A stretch of DNA of 64,000 nucleotides from Warburgia ugandensis (Eukaryota; Streptophyta; Magnoliopsida; Canellales; Canellaceae). Positions 44,988-57,856 of this stretch are shown here, piece after piece. Each line of letters begins with the position of its first letter. Position 1 is the stretch's first letter. The notes beneath the pieces were generated by a model that saw nothing but the letters and a program-made list of their open reading frames with translations, did not search any database and was not told where the DNA came from. Position numbers and translations under genes: made by a program. The stretch spans positions 70,723,495-70,787,494 of the forward strand of contig CP141127.1 of the NCBI GenBank assembly GCA_035236585.1, read 5' to 3'.

Positions 44988-47640
44988 TGATAAGTTTTTA
45001 ATTTCATATAAAAAGTATCCAATTAGTAGCCCATGTGCTATAACTTATAGTGTTAAATTAGGGTTTTTTACTAGAATTTTATAACACATGCATTTCTAAC
45101 CTAATAATTCAAAAGTTTGATATTTTGTTGGTTTAGGAGCTAATCTAGAGTAATTATGTGAATTATCATAATTTTCTAGGAATTCATTTGGAATTTTCTT
45201 CTTTTATAAGTGTTGAGAAGGTAATCCAAAGGCCAAGCTTAATCGAGATAAGAATTGATGCCATTCATGAGGTTTCTTAGTCTAACTAGGAAACCTAAGC
45301 AAGCCAAAACATAAATGACATCAATCACAGGTGTGATGAAGGTTCAAGACTATCTTAGGGCAAACAAGAAGGCAATTGAAGAAGCAAAAGTTGACTAGAA
45401 ATGGACACAAGCCCAAGCCATGCATTTCCCCTACCTTTGCAAGGGAGTCATTCAAGCTACTTAGCATTAAAGTCATAAAAAAATGGTGATAAGATACACA
45501 AGCTACTCAAGCCTTAAAGCCAAACATTGAAGCCACTTAAGCCACCACAGAAAGATCCATCAAAGTGAGCCATCATGCCAAGTATGAGTGCCACCTGGAG
45601 CCACACTATCAGAGCATCAATTCAAAAAACTATCCTATGTTAAAAGTATGATTTTTAAGGGATTTTTGAGAGATAATTGTAAAATGTAAGATGATCTTGC
45701 ATTAAGGGACCCATCAAGAGAGAAAAATTCACTTTCCTAACCTATTTCTCACACCTAATCCACCATTCATCCTAAGGTTCCATGTTTTTAACCCAAGCAG
45801 GAGCCACCATCTAAGAGGAGGAAGCCCCCCCCCGACCACCCCCCCTTAGTTGGAAAAATCAAGTGGTTTCTTAATTAGGAAGCCCTAGATCTAAGTCCAT
45901 TGCAGCATGTAAAAACCCTAGGTTTTCATCTAGATTTTACTCTTTATTTTTTTCTTCTCTTTTTTCCCCTTTTATAAGTTAGGAGCCCACTCATCTATAT
46001 ATAGCCCATGGTTCACATGAATTTTCCAAGTAGAGGTGGGTGAGACACCTTGAAATCAAGCTCTCTTTTGGTGCTTTGCTATTGCTAGGCTTTGAGACTT
46101 CTTTGATTCTTTTATTCCTTTGGTTTTCTTGTTATTTTCTTGGTTAATTACACTTCAATTCAAGTTAGTAATTTACTTGTTTTGATTTTATTTCATTGCT
46201 CAAAGTTTTTCTTGTTTTTTGCTTAGAGTAGATGCAACTTCCTATCCTTCAATCCCCATCTTTTCTTGCTTCAATTATTTAGCTTTTCTTTGTTAGTCAA
46301 CCAAGATTTAAGTTAGATATCCTCTAGTAGTGAAAGCTAAGAGAATAACTAGCTTAGAACTTAGAAATCTCCTCTTGAATTCCACGTTTTTTTCCTTATT
46401 CACCACTTTACTTTAGGTCCATTTTTCCTTAGCTACTTCGCACTTTTAGCCTTCTTTTCTCTCAAATTCATTTCTTTGTTTTCTTTGCATATCATCATAA
46501 TATATAGTAGGAGCATTAGTTTGAAGTTTTTTATAGTTAAGATATAGTTTTGGCTTGAACAATGCACAAATTCCAGAATTTCATAATTTTGGTGCAATTG
46601 GGAAGTCAATCAATAAAGTTTTGTTGAAATTCTTATTACAAAATATTTATTTTATCAAATTAATTTGAATTTGGGTTGTTTCTTTGAATAAAATTTATGG
46701 TTTTAATTGCTTTCTTATACTTGATTTGGTTAATGTTCTTAAGTACTTGAAATCTGGAAATTTCTCTCCTTAAACTTTGTGTTTTGTTTCCAACAATATA
46801 AACATCTTATTCTCTTGAATCCTTAGGAATCCATTTAGCTTTATAGGTTATTTATTTAGTGCCTAGCTTAGGTTGCATGTTTGTGCTCATTAAAAGGGTC
46901 AAATTTGGTAAATTTTGCACCTATAAACCATGAGCATAGTCCATGGATCACGTGCTTGTACATATGGTGATTCACTTTTGATTCTTGCTTCATTCACTTG
47001 CTTAATTTAGTTTTATTAGTATTTAATCCATTTTTTTCATCTTATTTTAGGTTTATAAATTTTCCTTTTTGATTTTTGTAAAGTTCCATCTTTAGGAAGT
47101 TTTAGGATTTAGAAAGTCTCCTTAATTGTAGTTTCCACACATGCATGAATATTTCTAATTTCTCATTAAATCTAATTAGATCTCATTGGATACTTGTTTT
47201 TACATGTTAGTTTAGTGTTAGAAAAGTTCCTAATTAGGCTTTAGAAAGTTTTTAATTCTAGTTTAGGAAAGTGTTAATTTAGAGAAGTTTCGATTATAGT
47301 AGTTTCCTTAAGATTAGTTGCCTAATTTGATTCATTCTAATTTAGCATTAGTTTCCTTTAATTTCTTGCATACTAGTTAGGTAAATTTCCATTCAAATTC
47401 TTTAGCTTTGGTTTTTAAAATGTTTCTTTTAATTGTAGTTTCTAATTTCGAGCATGTTTCCTTCTTAGTTTGTTTTAATTTCCTAGGTTAATCACATATG
47501 TATCTCTTTGGCTAAAGTTAATTGATCTAAATAGAATCCAATTCATTGAAAATCTATGAGATTCCTTGTGGGACTGACCTTGTTTGCATGAAAATACTAC
47601 ATTGATTCATGCCATTGCGAATAAATTTAAAGCTACACCA
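44988..47640 (+). mobile_element. Element C, 5' LTR
   Basis: Starts TGATAAG after TTAAG (44983-44987) and ends GCTACACCA, six bases before a tRNA-Asp PBS. At 2653 bp it belongs to a different LTR family from A/B/F, with signature CCAATTAGTAGCCCATGTG near the start. The same family recurs at 52189, 54793 and (minus) 60683-63298. A C-rich run lies at 45826-45846. Confidence 0.9.
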
Positions 47641-47646
47641 AAGTTT

Positions 47647-47664
47647 TGGCGCCGTTGTCAGGGA
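47647..47664 (+). promoter_or_regulatory. Element C primer-binding site (tRNA-Asp)
   Basis: TGGCGCCGTTGTCAGGGA matches 16 of 18 bases of the tRNA-Asp complement. The two changes are C-to-T and G-to-A. It is the best preserved of the three. Confidence 0.92.
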
Positions 47665-48894
47665 ATCACAATGGATTTGTGGTAGGATATTTATCTAGAT
47701 TGTCTATCTTTAATCCTAATTCTAGGTTGCATTAACTTAGAATTTTTGCATTATATCTCCATATTTTGCTAATTCGTCATAAATTGATACACCTTACTTG
47801 TTTTGTGTGTGGGAAATTTGGCAAAGGGGTAGTGGTGATCCTGTGGGCTAAAGCTTCATCACCTTTTATTGCTTTTCTAGATTATGACTTTTTCCTTCTT
47901 CTTTTTTTTTAGTGAACTTGTAGTGAAGCCCCATTGCAACTTACAATTTCTTTATTTCAATTTTAAATCTGTTGTGATAAAACAAGCAAGTGTGTGGTCT
48001 GGAATCCTACATTCAATCTTTATCAAAAACCCCACTGTCAATTTCCTTCACCTTCTTTTTATTTTCTTAGTATAGTTGCATTTAGTATAACTTTACATTT
48101 GGTTGGAAGAATAATTCGTATAGTATAGGGTCATTCATCTCATTTGTTGCATCTTTAGTTAGGGATGTTGCATTAAATAACACCTATCTAACTCTTGGTT
48201 GGATAGCATATAGGTTGCATTATTTTTCTTTCTTATACTTATATTGTACGTCTACTGCTTTATGGTGGATGAAAAATAATGTTAGTATGGGTCCTATAGG
48301 AACCCTCATAAGATAAGAACTAGATTTCATCATCAGATCCTTGGCCCACCTAGGTAATCAAATCAATTCCTAGTAGACTTAAGGTTTTGAGCTTGTAGGT
48401 ACCTTTTAGAAGGAGGAGATCTATTGTTACTCTAGTGGCTTCCAAGCATCATGGTTATAATGGATATCCAAAATTCAAGTGATTTTCCTTGACCCTTTCT
48501 TTACAGTTGTTGAGGTCTAAACAACTCTTACCATGAGAATTGTATTAACCATTTTAGAGTAGAACCTAATTGGTAAGGAATAGTCAAGCTTGGACAAAAG
48601 GAGGAGCTACTTAGATTTAGGTCTAAAAGCTACCACCCTACACATCATCAAAGATTAATAATTCAACTCATTAGTGGATTATTAGGGATTGATTGCGCAT
48701 CATTTATAGTTAGGAGTCACATTTAGTTGGGATGCATCATTTAGTTATGATTTTTCATTAAATTTACATTAAAAAAGAAAAAAAAATTACCCATTCATTG
48801 TATTCAACGATTTGTTTCATTATATGTAAAGTTGAGTGAACTGGCCTACTAAACAAGGGATGAAAAATGACCACTTTCATACTATTTAACTCCT
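47665..48894 (+). mobile_element. Element C leader
   Basis: Non-coding. Contains the TTGGCCCACCTAGG block and both hairpin blocks seen in A and B (48447-48462 and 48525-48537). The short open frame at 47884-48075 is T-rich and not convincing. Confidence 0.7.
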
Positions 48895-50354
48895 GAGCCA
48901 TTACTTGATATGTATGAGATAGAGGTAAGATATACTCTTGATTTGTCCAATGCAATTGATAGTCGATTGGATAGTATGGAAAGTTTAAAGAATAGGTTAA
49001 TTTCTTCTAAGCAAGATACTAAGGCATAACAACTTATGTATGATAATTCCTATATTGAGTCATATCAACAACCTTAGTAAAAGAATTATTATCATATCAA
49101 CAACCTTAGTACAACAATTCCTACACCTATTCTAACCCACAATATCCCACTACTTCATGGCCATTATGCTCCACCTACAATGGATATTATCAGGAACCAG
49201 TGGATGCACACACTACATTCTCTAAACCTAGCATTCATTATTATACTGAGATAGAATATCAAGACTATAATGGATGGGCTAGGTATCATAAACAACCATT
49301 GTCTTAAGAATATCAACCATATCAAGGAGAACCATCATGGTTCCAACCTGATCAATCCTTTCCCAATACCTCAAGGCCATACGAGTTGTTTCCTCCATAA
49401 TAGAGGAAATAATCGTTTGAAGAAACCTTTAGGACAAATATGGAATCAACTCAAAAAGCCATTAAGGAAATGAAACAAATGGGGAAGGAGAGTGAAAAAA
49501 CCCTTGAAAGAATTTTAAGGTAGGAATTACCATATATTCCTACTAAGCCTCGAAGTTTTCAACCATCCTTGCCCATTATTATTGATACTAGAATGGAGAT
49601 ATCTTATGTTTATTCTAAGCCACAAAGTCCTCAATCATCCTTGCAAACCTTGGGCTTATATCTACTGAAGTCATGTCCTACTTCTTTTTATAATTATGAT
49701 GATGAGAATGAATATTTAGACACTAAGCCTTTAGTAGACACTGCTCAATGGCAAGACCGACTACAACCACTTATAGAGCCTGAAATACAAATTGAGCCTT
49801 GCAATATAGAAGAAGTGCGCAATTGGGACTTACAAACCTTATTTGATTAAACTCTAGATAGCAATATAAGTCCACCTAAAACCTTACCTGTGTTTGAAGA
49901 ACAAGAAGAAGAAGAGTACATTGATGTATTGACCCTAAATCATACAAGTCTAGGGTGCACATTAGAAGACACAAAGGGTTTTAGCCCCACTATATCCCTG
50001 CCTCCTTTAGATCAAGAACAACCTTTTAGAAAAGTACAAAGTCAACTTATAACCCAGTTTCAAGAAAATGTAAGGAAGAAGGACAAAAAACATGTACTAA
50101 TTATTACAGGCCTCATTATCCCTCAATTTGTTGAACAAGTGGACCATTCATTTCAATATGGTCCAATGAACTTTACAGTGGTCTTTTATGTTATCAAGTT
50201 ACCACTACCTCGTATTTCAAGGTGGAGGATATTTATTAACTACTGTGAAATTTTTAGAATGGAGGATCATGAATTTCAATGTGCTTCCACCAAATCCAAA
50301 ATTGTGGTGTTCTATTATGTCACAATGTTATCACTACCAATGTTTTCATTGTGA
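48895..50354 (+). pseudogene. Element C ORF of unknown function, broken
   Basis: Once about 480 codons, now cut by stops and at least one frameshift near 49090. The first part (EPLLDMYEIEVRYTLDLSNAIDSRLDSMESLKNRLIS) looks helical. Next is a Tyr/Gln/Asn/Pro-rich stretch (SYQQP, YNNSYTYSNPQYPTTSWP, YNGYYQEPVD), then KAIKEMKQMGKESEKTLERIL. The C-terminal part includes RSFQPSLPIII, YLDTKPLVDTAQWQDRL, then PVFEEQEEEEYIDVLTLNHTSLGC and FSPTISLPPLDQEQPF. The pieces 49569-49850 and 49890-50354 are one frame split by a single stop. I see no gag core, zinc knuckle, protease, RT or integrase motif. Its position just after the leader suggests a gag-like or replacement ORF. Function unknown. Confidence 0.6.
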
Positions 50355-52188
50355 AGAATATATATAGACTACTGTGAGATTTTGAAGTGGCATGAAAAAT
50401 TTTCCCATTTCATTATTAAAGTTAGGAAAATTTAGGTTAACTAGTTAGGTCTAGAACTAGGTTAGAGTAGAGTAATTATAAGATATGTCTGCTTGAAGAC
50501 ATAAAACTTAAAACTCACTGAGAAGCAACCTAGGATTTTAGAGTCTCATTGTTCTACATAACCCATTTATCATTTAGTGTCCTACATTTCAAAACATTTG
50601 AGACAATGTTTCATTTAGTTTGGGAGGTGTAGACATACATGAGATGTCTAGTTTTCTTCATATTAAAAAAAAGGCATCAAATTTTTCTGATTTTAACATC
50701 AAGTTCCTTTACTGGATTTTTCAAATTTTAGTATTTCCACTACTTTAAACTTCTTAATAGAAATGCATATGGTTAATTTTGCACTTGATTCATGTCTTGA
50801 AGTGTCTATGAAAGTTAAATCTCATAATACACTTATAGTGCATAAGTATAGACAGATAGATGGTTATGGCTTAGAGACCTTGAGGAAATCAGTAGAGATC
50901 TATATAACTACTGAGTATTAGAGATCGTCATCTTTATAAGGTTTATATGTAATTCCATACTTTCTTTAGGGATCATCAATTTTGAAAGATCCCGATATCT
51001 TTGTGTTGGTCAAAATAGCCAACAACTAAAAGGAGTGCTTATATTATTTCCTAAATATATATTGACTTAGATAAGTTTTAAGAAACCTAAGAAATGATAC
51101 AGGCCATCCTTTTTATAGTTCAAAGATATAAAGCCTACCATATACCACAAATTAGACCATCGATCCTTTTTGAAAAGTTTTTTTTTTTCTTAAACCTTAT
51201 TTGTCTTAACCCAAAGAGGCCCTAGTGAGAATATCCATTACCTATCCTTCAAAAATGAGTAGGGATGGTAGAAGAAGTAGAAAAAGGATAAAAGTTAAAG
51301 AAGTGAAAAATATCATAAGTACAAAGAAATATATTCCTTCTTAGAAATGCAAGGCCAAGTGAAAAAGTATTAGAAAAAGAAAAAGTTATGAAGAAAATAG
51401 AAAGGAAAATATAGATGAGATATTCACTTCAGTACAATCAAAAGAAAAGTTTCCCAACCAATAGTTGAAGACCTCTACTCAAATTTGAAACTTTGAATTC
51501 TTATACCCTTCCTTTCAGAACCTATCCTAAGCCTACATTTCATCCTATCTAAAGACTATTGATCTTAAAATGGAAGATAGCCTTAATGAGGATATAAATA
51601 GGAAAGAATTATTGTGAACTACCCTACTAGTCTCGGTAATGACATCTTCTCTTAGGGATCACATTTCTTTGTCTCACTAGTGCTTAAAAGAGTATGTGAA
51701 CCATTAGTATCATTCGATTTGGTCACATAGTGAGAGAATTTTGTTTGATCCCATTTCTTTAAGAGCTTTATTTCTGAGTATATATGAGTGAGAATTTGAG
51801 CCAAGACATCTTTCCAAAGGAGCAGTGAGCATGTCTATTTACAAATCCTGACATATGTAGCCTATACACACATTGTAGTTTGAGATTAAACTATAATAAA
51901 ATGGTTTTGGTATGTGGGCAATTTGTAGAATTTTCATTCATTCTTATTAAGTTGTTAAAGCAAGTAAGTGCTAAAGGATGAGAATTCTTTAAGAGAAGAT
52001 CAAAACACATCCTTATTGAATTTTGTGGGTATATTCACTTCAAACCCTCATGAGGCTTAAGTCGTCCACTGAAGTAACCACTTTTGCATATGCTAAATGT
52101 AATTGTAAGTACCTATGAAAATTGAAACCACTTTTGTTTTCATGATTTTTCACATGTTTTACTCAAGACAGGAAAAATGCTGGTTGAG
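50355..52188 (+). mobile_element. Element C, 3' non-coding region
   Basis: About 1.8 kb with no ORF. Near 50515-50640 it has AAACTCACTGAGAAGCAACC, then GAGACAATGTTTCATTTAGTTTGGGAGGTG, which resembles the block found after pol in Athila-type elements. 51420-51600 matches B's 3' region. It ends with ACATGTTTTACTCAAGACAGG just before the 3' LTR, parallel to A at 41315-41340. C is therefore an Athila-related element without pol. Confidence 0.65.
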
Positions 52189-54792
52189 TATCACAAGTGT
52201 TCAAATTTGTATAAAAGGTACCCAATTAGTAGCCCATGTGTTATAACTTATAGTGTTAAATTAAGATTTTTTGTCAAAATTTTGTAACACATGCATTTTT
52301 TACCTAATAATTCAAAATTTTGATATTTTACAGGTTCAGGAGCTGATTCAGAGTATGTAAATAATAATAATTTTTAGGATTTAATTAGGATTTTTCTTCT
52401 TTTTGTAGGTGTTGAGAAGATAATCCAGAGACCGAGATTGATTGAGATAAGAATTGAGGTCATTCATGAGGTTTTGTAGTCTAACTAGGAAACCTAAGCA
52501 ACCAAATCCTAAATGACATCAATCATAGGTGTGATGAAGGTTCAAGACTATCCCAGGGCAAGCAAGAAGGCAATTGAAGAAGCAAAAGGGAAGTAGAAAT
52601 GGACCCAAGTCCAAGCTATGCATTTCCACCACCTTTTCATTGGAGTCATTCAAGATACTTAGCCATAAAAGACATAAAAAGGGTGATAAGCTATCTAAGC
52701 TACTCGAGCCTTGAAGCCACTTAGGCCACCAAGGAATAAGCCATCAAGCTAAGGATTAGTGCCACATGGAGCCACACAATCAGATCATCAATTCAAGCAA
52801 CTATCCTATACTAAAAGTGGGATTTTTAAGGGATTTTTGAGAGATAAGATGATCTTGCATTAAAGGACCAATAAAGAGAGAAAAATCCACTTTCCAAACC
52901 TATTGCTCATACCTAATCTACCATTCATCCTAGGGTTCAATGTTTTTAAGTCAAGGAAGGAGCCACCATCCAAGCAGAGGAACCCCCCTTGCTTAGTTAC
53001 AAAATCAAGTGGTTTCTTAATTAGGAAACCTTAGATCTAACTCCATGCCAACATGTAAAAACCTAGGTTTTCTTCTAGGTCTTCCTTTTTATTTTTTTCT
53101 ATTTTTTTCCACTCATTTCACCAACCAATCACCATTCAATTAGGAGGGTCGAAAGCCATTTTCGTTCCATGGAAAATGACACCTCCCCCCCCCCCTTCCA
53201 AAATTAGGAGTCAGTCAGCCTAGCTTAGTCATCTCTTTTATGTCATCTTTATGACGTCATTACTACCTAAATTTCCTCCTCCAAAACTCTTCCTAATCTT
53301 CTTTATTCAATATCCTAACCCTAGAGCCACTTTCCTCATGTGTGTGTGTGTGTGTCCCATGGATCATACAAATTTTCCAAGTAGAGGTGGGTGAGACATG
53401 TTGAAATCAAGCTCTCATTTGGTGCTTTATTACTACTGGACTTTATACTCTTTGATGCTTTTCTTCTTCCAATTGAGGTTGGTAGTTTACTTGTTTTGAT
53501 TTAGTTTCATTGCTCTAAGTTTTCCTTGTTTTGTTTCTTAGATTATATGCAACTTCCCAACCTTCAATCCCCTTTTTTTCTTGATTCAATTCTTTAGTTT
53601 ATATTTGTTAGTCAACCAAGATTTAAGTTACTTATTCTCTGGTATTGACAACCAAGAGAATAACTAGATTATAACTTGGGAAACACCTCTTGAATTCCAC
53701 ATTTTTTCCCCTTGTTTACCATGTTAGTTTAGGTCCATTTTTCCTTAGCTAGTTCACCCTTTTAGCCTTGTTTTCTCTTAAATTTCTTCATGGGTTTTCT
53801 TTTCATATAATCATACTTTAGATTGGGAACTTTATATTGAAGTTTTGTTGTAGTTTTAATATATATTTTTGCTCATTTGAACACTGCACAATCTTTAGAA
53901 TTTATAGACAGTTTTATGCACATAATTTTGGTGTAATTGGGAAGTGAATCAATTAAGTTTTGTGAAATTCTTGTTATGTAATGTTTCTTTCTTCAAAGTA
54001 ATTTGGATCAAGGTTCTTTATTTGCATAAAAGTTATGGTTTCAATTGCTTTCTCATGCTTGATTTGATTAATGTTCTTAAGTACTTGAAATTTGGAAACT
54101 TCTCACCTTAAACTTTGTGCTTTGTTTTTAGCATATAAACACCTCATTTGATTGAATCCTTAGGAACGCATTTAGATTTATAGGTTTTTTGTTAAGTTCC
54201 CAGCTTAGTTTAGATGTTTGTTTTCCTTAAAGAGGTCAAATCTGGTCGCTTTTGCACCCATGAACCATGTGCACAGTCCATGGATCATGCACATGGTGCA
54301 TATGGTGATTCACTTTTGATTCTTGCTTAATTTTGTTTTAGCAGAAGCTAATCCATTGTTTACAACTTAGTTTAGGTTTAGAAAGTTTCCTTTTTTATTT
54401 TTTAAAAGTTTCATCTTTAGGATGTTTTAGGATTTAAAAGGTGTTAAATTCAAAATGTCTTTTCAATTATAGTTTCCACACACATTCATGTTTCTAATTT
54501 CTTATTAAATCAAGTTAGATCTCATTGGTTATATATATTTTTATAGGTTAGTTTTGTATTAGAAAGTTTCCTAATTTTTTTTTTAAAAGTTCAACTTATA
54601 GAAAGTATCTAAATCTAGTTTAGGAAATTTTCCATTTTTGTAGTTTCCTTAAGATTAGTTGCCTAATTTGATTCATTCAAATTTAACATTAGTTTCCTTT
54701 AATCACTTACATGTTTGTTAGGTAAGTTTTCATTCTAATTACTTAGCTTTAGTTTTTATATTTCTTTTTATTCTAGTTTCTAATTCCATGCA
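52189..54792 (+). mobile_element. Element C, 3' LTR, main part
   Basis: Matches the 5' LTR 44988-47640 across its length (CCAATTAGTAGCCCATGTG near 52230). Its first dinucleotide has decayed to TA or TC. It is interrupted at 54793 by LTR D and resumes at 57631. A 14-base C-run lies near 53186 and a GT run at 53339-53355. Confidence 0.87.
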
Positions 54793-57630
54793 GCTCAATT
54801 TTGTGTAAAAAGTATCCAAATAGTTGACCCATCTGTTATAACTTAGTGTTAAATTAGGGTTTTTGGCTAAAATTTTATAACACATGCATTTCTGACCTAA
54901 TAATTCAAAATTGTGATTTTTTGCTCGTTCAAATGCTAATTCGAAGTAACTATATCAATGATCACATCTTTTTAGGATTTAATTAGGGTTTTTCACCTTT
55001 TCTAGGTCTTAGAGAGTTGATCCAAAGGCCATAATTTATCAAGATGAGAATTAAAGATCAAGATCAAAAGATCAAGTTAAGGCCTAAATTTTATCATTTC
55101 AAAGTAGATCAAGGTCCAAGATCATATCAAGGCAAGATGATAGATCAATGAAAGCAATTGGAAGATCTAAAGGTGACTAAAATGGACTCATGAAGTAAGT
55201 CCTGCATTTCTACCACCTTTGCATAGAGTCATTCAAGCCACCTTAGCCATATAAGCCATGAGAGGGGGTGACAAGCTAAAGAATTCAAGCCAAGCGATTA
55301 AAGCCAAGGGTGTGAGCCATGAAGCCAAGCTAAATGAGTCCTCAAAGTGAGCCACATAAGCTAATTAAGCCAAATGCCACATGGAGTTATACAATTGGAG
55401 AAAAATTCAAGCAATGATCCACTTTCTAAATTTGGATTTTCAAGGTTTAATTACAAGGTTTGAAAAAATTATATAAAAGGTAAGATGATAATGCATTGGT
55501 GGACCCATCAAGAGAAAAACCCTGCTTTCCAACTCCATGTCCCACTCTTTTTCCATTCAATTGGCCTAGGGTTGTAAGTTAAAAGGAGGGAGATGCCTCC
55601 TCAGGAAAAAGACAACCCCCTTTCCTAATTATTAATCAAGTGGTTTCCTAAATAGGAAACCTTAGATCTACTTCAATTCAAATAACTTAAAAACCCCAGG
55701 TCTTTTTTTTTTTTTTTTTTTTTTCCTAAACCTTATTCCTTAACTTTCCATCAACCAAACATCGTATAATTTGAAGGGAAAGAACTCCACATTCCTTCCA
55801 GAAAAAAGACACCTACCCCCATTTTACAATTAGAATCCCATGCTTCTAATCTTTCTCTTATATCATGTTTATGACATCATCATGCTAATTCGTATTCCAC
55901 CTAACCATCATCATTCAATACCACAACTATAGGGCCACTTTCCTCACGGTTTCAACCCTTCCTAAGTTAGGAACCTACTTTGGGACTTCTTTGATGTATT
56001 TTTTTCCTTTAGATTTCTAGTTCGTCTTTTCATTATTTTCTCTCCAATTTAGGTTAGTAGTTTACTTACTTTGGTTTAGTTTTCATTACTTTTGTTTCCA
56101 TTGTTTTGCTTTCTATTCTTTTACCTTCTTTCCATCTAGTTTCTCTTTCTGTCTCTACCCCAGTTCCACTTGTTTTTCTTTGTTATTCCCTTAAGATTCA
56201 AGTTAACTCATCTCTGGTAGTGACAAGCAAAGAGAAGAGCTAGCTTAGAACCTTGATTTTCCTTATTGAAATTCAAGTTTTTCACCTTATTTTCACCTTA
56301 GTTTTAAGTTAATTTCCTTGCCTTAGTTCACCCACTTAGTTTCCTTTTCTCTTGAATTCCTTTTTGGATTTTCTTTGCATGTAATCATACTTTAGTTTGT
56401 GAACATTAGATTGCATTGTAGGTGTTGTTTATATAGGATTTCATACTTAAGAATTAGGCACAATTTTCTACAATAAAACATGTATTACATGTCTAGTTTT
56501 TTATGTAAATTGGATATTATGCAATAAAGTTCTTTGGGAATTCTTGTTATGATTTGTTTATTTCATCAAAATACTTGAGATTTGGGTTACTTTCTAGCAT
56601 AAAAGTTATGGTTTCAATATCTTTCTAATGCTAGATTTATTTACTGTTCTTATGTACCAAAATCTGAAAATTGGTTTTTTTCTTAAAGTTGTGCTTTAAT
56701 TTCAACCTTCAAAACATCTTATTTTCCTAAATCCTTAGGTACCCATTTAGTTTTTCAATTATTTTTTATTAGGTCCCATAGTTAGTTTGCATAATAACTC
56801 ACTATATGTGCATTAATTTTCATCATCTTTAGGTCCCCAAAATCAAGCACACAATCCAAAAACTATTTGGATGGTTCTAAAACCCATTCTCCTTTGAACT
56901 TTGGTTAGTTTAGTTGTTACATACTTTGTTACAGTAGTTAATTTAGTTATTTTTATTTTGTTTTAGGTTTAGAAAGTTTTTTTTTTGAGTTTTAGCAATT
57001 TTTAGTTTGGGAAAGTTTCTGAATTGGTAAAGTTTTCCTTTCAGGTAGTTTCCTTAAGTTTAATTTCCTAGTTTACATCCTTCTAATTTTATGTAGTTTC
57101 TTTATTTATTTACTATCAATTAGTTAAGTTTCCAATTACTCTTCTTAGTTTAAGCTTTAGTAAGTTTCCCTTACTTTTAATTCTAGATTAGGAAAGTTTC
57201 CATTTTTAGTAACTATCTTAAGTTAGTTGTTTGTTGTAATTCATGTTGTTTCCTTACTGTAGTTTCTAAGTTTGTATGTATGTTAGTTTATTAGTTTCCT
57301 TTATTTAAGTTTCTTAATTTGATTCATTCTAATCTAGCATTAATTTCTTTTAGTTTTTTGCATATCATTTAGGTAGGTTTCCATATTTATTTCTTATATT
57401 TAGTTTTTAGTAAGTTTCTTTTAAGTTTATTTTCTAATTCATGCATGTTTCCTTCTTAGTTGTTTTAAATTCCTAGTTTAATTGTATCTATATCTCTTTG
57501 GCTAAAGTTAATTGATCTAAGTAAAATTCAATCCATTGTAAATCTATGATATTCCTCATGGGATTGGCCTTGCCTAAGTGAAAATACTATATTGATTCAT
57601 GCACTTACAAGTAATTTTAAAGATACATTA
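54793..57630 (+). mobile_element. Solo LTR 'D' nested in the C 3' LTR
   Basis: Starts GCTCAATTTTGTGTAAAAAG, which aligns from about base 9 of the C-family LTR, and ends AAAGATACATTA, a decayed GCTACACCA. The host LTR reads across it: TTTCTAATTCCATGCA before, TTTCCTTCTTAGTTTG after. There is no internal region, so it is a solo LTR. No clean TSD is visible, so unequal recombination between LTRs is an alternative. A T-run lies at 55708-55725. Confidence 0.7.
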
Positions 57631-57856
57631 TTTCCTTCTTAGTTTGTTTTAATTTCCTAATTTAGTCACAACTCTATCTCTTTGGCTGAAGTTAATTAAT
57701 CTAAATAGAATCAAATTCATTGCAAATTTACTAGATTCCTTGTGAGATTGACTTCACTTGCATGAAAATACTACATTGATTCATATGCTTGCAAGCAATT
57801 TTAAAGCTAAACCATTAAGCACCATGCGTGTAATTGTAAAAAGGATGCACCATCTA
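56897..57856. repeat. ~960 bp tandem duplication, copy 1
   Basis: From AACTTTGGTTAGTTTAGTTG to GCACCATCTAA. It contains the last ~730 bases of LTR D, the tail of the C 3' LTR (57631-57814), the TSD TTAAG (57815-57819) and ~37 bases of target. It is repeated at once at 57857-58808. Confidence 0.88.
57631..57814 (+). mobile_element. Element C, 3' LTR, terminal part (first copy)
   Basis: Resumes the C LTR after D and ends AGCTAAACCA, followed by TTAAG. It corresponds to 47455-47640 of the 5' LTR. A second copy made by the tandem duplication ends at 58765. Confidence 0.8.

Noticed and set aside
50355..52188. Possible env-like gene after the C ORF
   Set aside because: No open frame longer than noise; the sequence matches 3' non-coding regions of B and E.
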